A model generated the notes under the pieces. It saw only the letters and a program-made list of their open reading frames with translations, was not told the origin of the DNA and did no database searches. The translations under genes were made by a program, and so were the position numbers. From NCBI GenBank assembly GCA_035235625.1, contig CP141147.1, forward strand, positions 26,208,756 through 26,272,755: 64,000 nt of DNA, read 5' to 3'. Source of the DNA: Saururus chinensis. Its lineage: Eukaryota > Streptophyta > Magnoliopsida > Piperales > Saururaceae. This document shows positions 56,881 to 64,000 of this stretch, one piece after another. How positions within the stretch are numbered: the first letter of the stretch is position 1; each line of letters opens with the position of its first letter.

Positions 56881-57503
56881 TTTCTCAATTTTTTTTTTTA
56901 AAATATAGCTTAGAACTTAAAAAAATCTAATATATTATACAAGTAATTCAAACGTGATAAATCTGATTCAAAACTTCAAATTCAAGACTCTACTATTTGC
57001 ATAACATCATGATTTGTAGCCAAATTCTCTGAGCCCACAACAACTTGATAAGTGGTAGATCAACTCATAGAAACTAAAACGTATTCAGGGAGGCAAATCC
57101 TGCATTTAAAAACAAACCTTCACAGGGTGTGGATCCATAAATTCTTGAGCTAATCGGTGCACAACAACAAGCCAAGTTGCACTGAACATTACCATATGAT
57201 GAACTGCCCAACAAATTTAACTAAATCAGATGAACAGTAGAAAATTGTACAACTTAGCATATGAATAAATTATCGCTTCTTAACATATACTCTAGGTTAG
57301 GAACCTGTTTAACATCATGTTAGCACCACACTAACTAGATTATCATAAACCATAGCAATACATATAGAAATCATTTCACAAGAATATCCCATCAGCTTTG
57401 TTTAAGGGACTAATAAATGCTTTCTCCAAATATTTGCAACATATGAGACAACTATACATTATTCACATATTGGAGGCACTCTTAACATTGCATTGTTTGC
57501 CTT
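56881..57503. other. No gene recognised
   Basis: AT-rich, no motif identified. Confidence 0.45.
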
Positions 57504-57627
57504 CACTACAACAAAAAAGGACTATTAGCGACGTATAATAAACGTCGCTATAAGCATTGCAAAAAGTGCCGTCACTATTACCCATTCGCAACGCATAGCA
57601 AAAAGCATCGCTAATAGGGCCTATTAG

Positions 57628-57630
<3 letters not shown>

Positions 57631-57715
<85 letters not shown>
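57631..57715. repeat. (AT)n microsatellite
   Basis: 85 bp of alternating AT with a single G at 57682, lying between TATTAGCG and ATGCGTCGC motifs. Confidence 0.95.
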
Positions 57716-57718
<3 letters not shown>

Positions 57719-58149
57719 TCGCTATTAGTACATCTATGTTGCTAATGATAAATTATTAGCGACACTTATTTCTTAGAGTCTTTAATAATAAATCATTAGC
57801 AAAGCTTTTCTATATGTCGCTAATAGAAAACAATTTTTTTAAAAAAGTAAAAATAAATTATTAGTGACGTATACCTGTAAGCGTCGCTAATAAGGACTTA
57901 TTGGCAACGCTTACGTATACATCACTAATAGAAAAAGTATTTTAAAAAAAATTAAAAATAACTTATTATTGGTGTATAATTATAAGTGTCACTAATAAGT
58001 CCTTATTAGCGACGCTTTCTATACGTCGCTAATAGAATAAAGTTTTTTAAAAAAATTTCAAGCGATGCTAATACATTTTAAGATATTAAAAAATTAATTT
58101 AGCGACGTTTTTATATACGTTGCTAAAGATGAATTTTTTTTAAAAAAAT

Positions 58150-58430
58150 CCACGGTGGGTCATCGGGCCCACCGGGGAAGGGAGAGGGGGTCGAAGGATG
58201 GCGGGGCACCGGAATCCAGACCCCTCGCTCTGCCCCCCTCCTTTGAAAATCAGAGGAGGGGGAGGGGGCGAGAGGGGGGAAAGGGGTGGATGCAAGGGGA
58301 GATGGGGGTCTGGAGCAAGGGGGTGGGGGGAGAGCTGGAGGACGGAGCAAGGGGGGAGGGGATTGGAGCAAGGGGGGAGGGGGAAGACAAGAGCAAGGGG
58401 GGAGTCGGAGGAGAGGAATTTCGCCCGCGT
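58150..58430 (+). repeat. G-rich block in CACTA copy 4
   Basis: GGGG-run rich. Its beginning (AAATCCACGGTGGGTCATCG, CCACCGGGGAAGGGAGAGGG) matches the start of the block at 2840 in copy 1. It is a conserved module of the family. Confidence 0.8.
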
Positions 58431-58644
58431 AAATAAATTTTTTTTTAAAAAAAACAAATTATTTGTGACACTCCAAATGAGTGTTGCTATAAGTAATTTT
58501 ATCAGCAAACGTCGCTAATAATACCTTTTTCAGCTAATAATATGTATAATATTATACGCCACTAATACCTATACTATTAGTGACATATAATCATATACGT
58601 CGCTAATATGTATACTAGTAGCGACATATATCCCTATACATCGC

Positions 58645-59515
58645 TCGTATCTCCCTCTCCTCTCTCTCTCCTCTCTCTCCCTCTCCCTCTCTCTCCCCTC
58701 CCACTCCTCTCTTTTCTCTCTCTCCCTCTCTCCTCTCTCTCTCCTCCCACTCCTCTCTCCCTCTCCTCTCTCTCCTCTTTCTCTCTCCTCCCTCTCCTCT
58801 CTCTCTATACACTATCTATCCTCTAATTTCAATTTTTTATAATTTTTTACTTTTAAAATTTAATTTTAAAAATAAATAAATAAAATAAAATAAATACTAT
58901 TAGCGATGTATAGTAATATACGTCGCTAATAGTGTATGTATTAGTAACACATAGCAATATACGCAGCTAAATCATCTACTATTAGCGACGTATATTTCTA
59001 TATTTTGCTAATAGTATTTATTTTATTTTTTATTTCTAAAATATAATAATATATAAAAAATCTTAAATAATTAAAAATTAATTAATTTCCCTCTCCTCTC
59101 TCTCTCAATCTCCCTCTTCTCTCTCATCTCTCTCTCCTCTCAATCTCTCTTCTCCCTCTCCTCTCTCTCCCTCTCCCACTCCTCTCTCTCTCTCATCTCT
59201 CTCTCCCTATCCTCCCTCCTCTCCTCTCTCTAGACACTATCTTTCCTCTAATTTTAATTTTTTATGATTTTTTATTTCTAAAAATTAATTTTAAAAATAA
59301 ATAAATATTATTAGTGTCGTATAGGAATATGCTTCGCTAATAGTATATGTATTAGCGACGTACATTTCTATATGTCGCTAATAGTATTTTTTTTATTTTT
59401 TATTTTTAAAATATAATATTATATAAAAAAACTTAAAAAATTAAAAATTATTAATCTCACTCTCCTCTCTCTCTCTCTCCCTCTCCCCCCTCTCTCTCTC
59501 TATACACTATTTCTC
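58645..59515 (+). repeat. Pyrimidine-rich blocks in CACTA copy 4
   Basis: Three CT-rich tracts (58645-58815, 59090-59235, 59456-59515), each followed by AT-rich sequence with TTTTTTATGATTTTTTAT- or TTTTTTATAATTTTTTAC-like phrases and an inverted GCGACGTATA / TATACGTCGC motif pair. Confidence 0.8.
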
Positions 59516-60060
59516 CTCTAATTTCAATTTTTTATGATTTTTTATTTTTTTAAATTTAATTTTAAAAATAAATAAATAAATAAAATGAAATATATACTAT
59601 TAGTGACGTATAGTAATAAATGTCGCTAATAGTGTATGTATTAACGACGTATATTTCTATACGTTGCTAATAGTATTTATTTTATATTTTATTTTTAATT
59701 AATAACTATTAGCGACGCTTTGTTTTAAATGTGGTTAATAGCAGGGCTATTAGCGATGCTTAAAAAAAGCGTCGCTAATAGTTATAATTTTTTTTATTTA
59801 AAATATATATCTTTTAGCGATGTTTGTATAAAACGTCGCAAATAGGTTAACTATTAGCGATGCTCAGAATAAAGCGTCACTAATATGATTAGTATTAGTG
59901 ACACTTTAAACTAAGTGTCGCTAATATCTGACTATTAGCGATGTATATATTGATGCGTTGCTAATAGTTGATTTTATTGCGACACTTGTCTATGGGTCGC
60001 AAATAGTTGTTTGTAGCGACACTTGGTTTTGCATCGCTAATACTACATTTTGTTGTAGTG

Positions 60061-61569
60061 ACTATTCCACTCATTCATTACTAATTCTTATTTTCAATGG
60101 CGTTCATATCACCACATACAAAAATTTGTAGTCTTCAAAGTCCCAAATCATAAGCCAGATTTTAAATTTCAAAATCTATCCCTAACATAATAAAAGGGTG
60201 AATCTGATCAAGTATATGTTGGTAAAGTACCACATCAAAGGATATATTGATAGCATCACAAATATAAGGTGTTTCTTGAATGATGTGAAATAGGGAAAGG
60301 GAAAGGCTTGAGATTATATGGGTGAAAATAAAATCTCGAAGTGTATTGTAAAGAGAAGGGATTGGAATTTGGGAAAAGGGAGTTGAGGTTTCCAAGAACA
60401 ACAAGGGCATGGCATGAGTATGGCAGGGAGGTAGCAGATAATTTAATGAGAAAAGTAGGGGGAAGATTATTAGCTCAATAAAGAGGCAGATGAAATTCCA
60501 TAAAATTCTTCACTTGGTCGATAAAGATATTTGACCGGCTGGCCCTTGTGGAAATCCCCACCATTTCCTCTTAACTCTCCCACTTACAATTCCATATTGT
60601 CATGAAACTGTGTCTTCAATTAACAACAATGAAATACAATATCCCTAAACTACGGAAAATTGGTGTCACAATGCAAACAATTTCCAACTCAAAATCATAT
60701 TATCCACTCTAGTACTTACATTCCCATGTGTATTCAACTCATTCGGCCAAGTCCACCATAAGAAAAGTATATCATGTAAGACCTCAATCAAAATTATGCA
60801 AAATTTTTTTAGAAATAGACTCAACAAATGTCGGAATTACAAAAATAGGCCAGGTACTTCGATTTTGCACAATTAGACTTACGCACGTTCCACTTTCCCA
60901 CACGTGCGCTTGAATAGACTCGACCTTACTTCACCAATTGCATCCCAAATTCAGATTTTGGTTTTCCCTCCAGCGCTCGAACTGCTCTCTACCGTTATGA
61001 GAATCGCATTCCCTTTCGGCAACCCCTCATCCAACCTTTTATATCCCATCCGTCACATTCTTCTTCTCCACTATCGGTCATCCAGTCCCATTTTTTGCTC
61101 CTCCGGTATTGCAGAGAACGTTTCCACTTTGTTCCATCCTTCGCTATCCACTTCAGCGATCTCACTCCACTTCGGCGATCTCACTGCGGTAGTCATTTGA
61201 CAACCGAAGACATATATTGCGGCCACTTTCCCCCCTTCAAAGACATTTTGCTAATCTCCATTCCCACCATCCCTCTCTTCCAGCAGGTCGCATCCCACAT
61301 TTTGGTGTTTGGCCCTAATCTACATTCTGCCTCTTCACTTGGCCATTTGACCAATCTTCCAATCTGTTGATCAATAGAAGACAATATAAATGACAAGGTA
61401 AGATCCTACAACTCTGTATGGTTAATTGAAGAAGCAAATATCTTGTTTAGCTGTATTATATAGTTTGGCTTGAAATTTATGGAGATTGTGTGATGAAATT
61501 CATAATAGGTGTGTAAATTGGCCGTATGTACTGCTATGATTAGTGTATTTGATGTTGTAAGATAAATTT
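60061..61569. other. No gene recognised
   Basis: Mixed composition; 60900-61380 is C/T-richer and resembles a 5' untranslated region. Several short open frames but none with a recognisable domain. It may be the 5' part of the element carrying the tandem repeats and the DUF1985-like ORF. Confidence 0.4.
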
Positions 61570-63020
61570 GATTTAAATATTTGAAGGATGTGATCTCATG
61601 ATAAATTTTGAAAAAAGGAAATCTCTGATGAAAAAAATATTGTAGGTAGGATAAAGAAGAAAAATATAGTGGATTAGTTAAGTTGGACCCGTGCTCTGTT
61701 ATATGAGATAAGATGAATAACAAGGGGGAGACCAAAGAAGCATTATTGTATGCTAAAGACGAATTTAACTAATATAGCCTAACTATTGACTGGCACATTA
61801 TAGATTGGTCTTAAAAATAAATTATGTGGCCAATAAACTTGATATAGATTGTTATATACATGGGTAGATTGATGTTGTTAAACATAGATTGTGTGTTTGG
61901 TGCTTAGTTTGTAGTCACGGCTTTGAAGAACCACAGAAGCATCGGCCAAAAGTTTTTGAGGATAGAAATTGTAGGCTAAGTCTCTATGATATGTGATATG
62001 ATATGATGAATAAGAAGGGTAGCCCATTTAAGCAAGTAGATATGCTTAAAACAAAGTTAACTGATAGGGCCTTATTGTTGACTAGTAGGTTGTAGGTATC
62101 TATTATTGTTTTTCAAAGTACATTGTGTCGGCTTTAGACTTGATAAAGTTAGGTCTATATTTGTGTAGATTAATAAGAGTGTGGGTCTTTCATGTTGTCG
62201 AATTTATAATGTGTGTTTGGGGCTTAGCTTACATGGATGACTTTTACAGAATGCAAAACAAAGGGACAAAATTATTTGAGGGTCGAAATGTAGTTGCTAG
62301 GCTACGTCTGTAAATTGTTTGCTCATTAGTGGCTTTTTTTACCATTCTCTGTGATATGATGAAAATCAAGGGTAGACCATTTAAGCAAGTATACATGCTT
62401 AAAACAAGGCTAATTGATAGGGCCTAACTATTGACTGGTAGGTTTTAGGTATCTTTTATTGCTTTGCAAAGTACATTGTGCTGGCTTAGACTTGATATAG
62501 GAGTGTGGGTCTTTCATGTTGTCAAATGTATAATGTGTGTTTGAGGCTTAGCTTACATGGATGACTTTTACGGAATGCAAAACAAATGGACAAAATTATT
62601 TGAGGGCCGAAATGTAGTTGCTAGGCTACATCTGTAAATTGTTTGCTCACTAGTGGCTTTTTTTTCCATTCTCTGTGATATGTGATATGATGAAAATCAA
62701 TGGTAGACCATTTAAGCAAGTACACATGCTTAAAAGAAGGTTAACTGATAGTGCCTAATTGTTGACTTGTAGGTTTTAGGCATCTTTTATTGCTTTGCAA
62801 AGTAAATTATGCCGGCTTTAGACTTGATGTCTTATGATATAAGTTTCTTGCATAGTTAACTAATAGTGCATTAGAATTGATAATTATTTTTGTACTAATA
62901 TTACATTGTGAGGTTAGTTAGTTTGATCAAGTGAGGTTTATATAAGTGTAGATAAGGATTTTTTGAAGAGTGTATGTAAGTTATATTGTCAAACTTATAT
63001 TGTGTGTTTGGTGCTTAGTG
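61570..63020 (+). repeat. Degenerate tandem repeat array, unit about 320 bp
   Basis: The anchor GTGTGTTTGG(T/G)GCTTAG occurs at 61891, 62211, 62535 (GTGTGTTTGAGGCTTAG) and 63002, i.e. spacings of 320, 324 and 467. Each unit also contains AAGCAAGTA(G/T)A(T/C)ATGCTTAAAA, TTGACT(G/A)GTAGGTT and GACTTGATA. A more diverged unit precedes the first anchor (about 61570-61890). No coding content. Confidence 0.8.
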
Positions 63021-63175
63021 TGCATGCATTTGATAAACTACAAATTTTGTTTGTGTGATGCAAAATAGGTGCGGTTTACTTAAATATTAGCCAATATGTA
63101 TGTGGTACATGTGGGTTACATGCCAAATTATGACCCATGCTCAGCTTGATGTGACAAATACCTCCTCTGATTAGT

Positions 63176-64000
63176 ATGAACATGTTGTGTGTGTTATGTA
63201 AATTACCATATATTTGTATAGATGGTTATTATAAAGTAAAACACATTTGCCCATTTGGAATTGTTAAACATTGTAGGGTGAAGATACCAAGTAATGCCGA
63301 AGTGATCTTCAAGCTAGTGAAAAGTGATAAGGGTAGAGCCTATGAGGGTGACCCTCAACCCAAATCAACCTATGCTTACATACAGAGGTTCAAAGAGCAT
63401 TTCAATAAGCATAGACAACAAGCAACACTATTTGAAAGATCATGTTTCGGCAAATACTTGTAGCTAGACATAGAGAAGTTCATGTTCCCCCTTCAAGCCT
63501 TGCACCACATCATAAAAATGCATCAGGGAGAGTATAGGTTTCAAGTGACGGAAGCCTATTCGATGAAGTTGTCACCCACTGAATTTGCCCAAGTAACCGG
63601 TCTGCGTATGGCTGATGTGCTCCCATCCCTTCCAACAGTGCCAAAAGTTTTGAGAAAGGACTCCCTACTTTGTAGGGTGTTCAACAAGGAGAAGCTTCAC
63701 ATTACGAAGGAGCAGATATACTAGAAGATCATCATAAGCAGAAGTGATGAAGATGCAGTGAAGTTGGCCCGCATACTGGTGTTGGCTTCTTTCATTGTGG
63801 GTAGAGGGTGGGAGCATAAGGTGGACCGACGGTTTTTTTTGTTGGTTGATGATGTGGAGGAGTTCGATTCATATCCATGGGGTAACATTGCATATTGGGA
63901 CACCCTCCAGGGCTTGGAGGAAGCAAGGAAGGCCCTAACTAAAACCATTTACATTGTGCATGGATTTGTACTGACACTGTTGGTACATTGTTTGGGTATT
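63176..64000 (+). pseudogene. DUF1985-like ORF of a plant transposon, runs off the window
   Basis: A single frame with two stops (63461 and 63722). It reads PKSTYAYIQRFKEHFNKHRQ, ATLFERSCFGKYL, then KFMFPLQALHHII, SMKLSPTEFAQVTGLRM, VLASFIVGRGWEHKV, LLVDDVEEFDSYPWGNIAYW and LQGLEEARKAL. MKLSxxEFxxVTGL followed by LVDDxExFxxYPWGxxAY is the pattern of DUF1985 (PF09331), found in plant Mutator-like elements that also carry a Ulp1 C48 protease downstream. The rest would lie beyond 64000. Role unknown. The start codon is uncertain because no homologous N-terminus is recognised. Confidence is in the family, not in activity. Confidence 0.62.

Larger units (their letters stand above)
57504..60060. 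mobile_element. Non-autonomous CACTA transposon, copy 4
   Basis: Perfect terminal repeats: CACTACAACAAAA at the left and TTTTGTTGTAGTG at the right. Sub-terminal GCGACGC repeats in both ends. The interior has an (AT)n microsatellite (57631-57715), a G-rich block (58150-58430) and CT-rich blocks (58645-58815, 59090-59235, 59456-59515). No transposase. The flanking trinucleotides are CTT and ACT, so no target duplication is visible. With the cleanest termini of the family here, it may be the youngest copy. Confidence 0.87.

Noticed and set aside
51087-60060. Target duplications for CACTA copies 3 and 4
   Set aside because: Flanking trinucleotides differ (ACA/GTG and CTT/ACT). I keep the elements on the basis of termini and sub-terminal repeats only.
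61570-63020. Tandem array considered as centromeric or ribosomal spacer satellite
   Set aside because: Only four to five diverged units with unequal spacing, next to a transposon ORF. No rDNA or long homogeneous array.
1-64000. tRNA, rRNA, snoRNA or miRNA genes
   Set aside because: None recognised by eye. tRNA-like sequences seen are only the primer-binding sites of LTR elements. A covariance-model scan would be needed to exclude small RNAs fully.

Overview
This is plant nuclear DNA, made almost entirely of transposable elements and decayed gene copies. I found no intact protein gene, no rRNA or tRNA, no CRISPR array and nothing prokaryotic. The plant assignment rests on plant-type LTR retrotransposons (Ty1/copia, Ty3/gypsy, Athila-like), LINEs with a plant zf-RVT tail, CACTA and hAT transposons, and plant gene fragments (cytochrome P450, LBD, alpha-mannosidase, Ulp1). 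The three P450 pseudogenes look most like CYP80, a family known from benzylisoquinoline- and tropane-alkaloid plants. That hints at, but does not prove, a Ranunculales, Nelumbo or magnoliid-type host.

Layout. 1-988: exon 1 of P450 pseudogene 1 (minus strand). 2222-5492: CACTA element with 3-bp target duplications. 5927-6644: small hAT element. 6690-7892: LINE tail. 8157-8595: CACTA-like relic. 9160-19492: a second LINE, split by a complete 8.9-kb Athila-like LTR retrotransposon (9602-18537) that has gag-protease and an accessory ORF but no reverse transcriptase or integrase. 19493-20383: truncated P450 copy 1. 20384-26054: copia element (minus strand) with its 3' LTR but no 5' LTR. 26055-28105: P450 copy 2 with a promoter region duplicated from copy 1. 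28106-28718: large foldback inverted repeat. 29390-47416: a coding-free LTR element (minus strand) bounded by TGTAT target duplications. One of its LTRs is split by a 4.2-kb insertion carrying a CACTA end, an LBD fragment and an alpha-mannosidase exon. The other is split by a gypsy element that itself contains a solo LTR, next to a further LTR-plus-leader. 47958-49870: hAT transposase relic. 50130-50250: Ulp1-like exon. 51087-53665 and 57504-60060: two more CACTA elements of the first family. 56342-56541: copia gag scrap. 61570-63020: degenerate tandem repeats of about 320 bp. 63176-64000: DUF1985-like ORF running off the window.

Read as a time series, the window is a pile-up: a small P450 cluster was duplicated, inactivated and invaded, and the invaders were invaded in turn. 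Premature stops in elements of different classes mostly fit single C-to-T (or G-to-A) changes at Gln or Trp codons, as expected from long-term cytosine methylation. Nothing here forms a working pathway. The informative parts are insertion order, the non-autonomous elements and the captured gene pieces.
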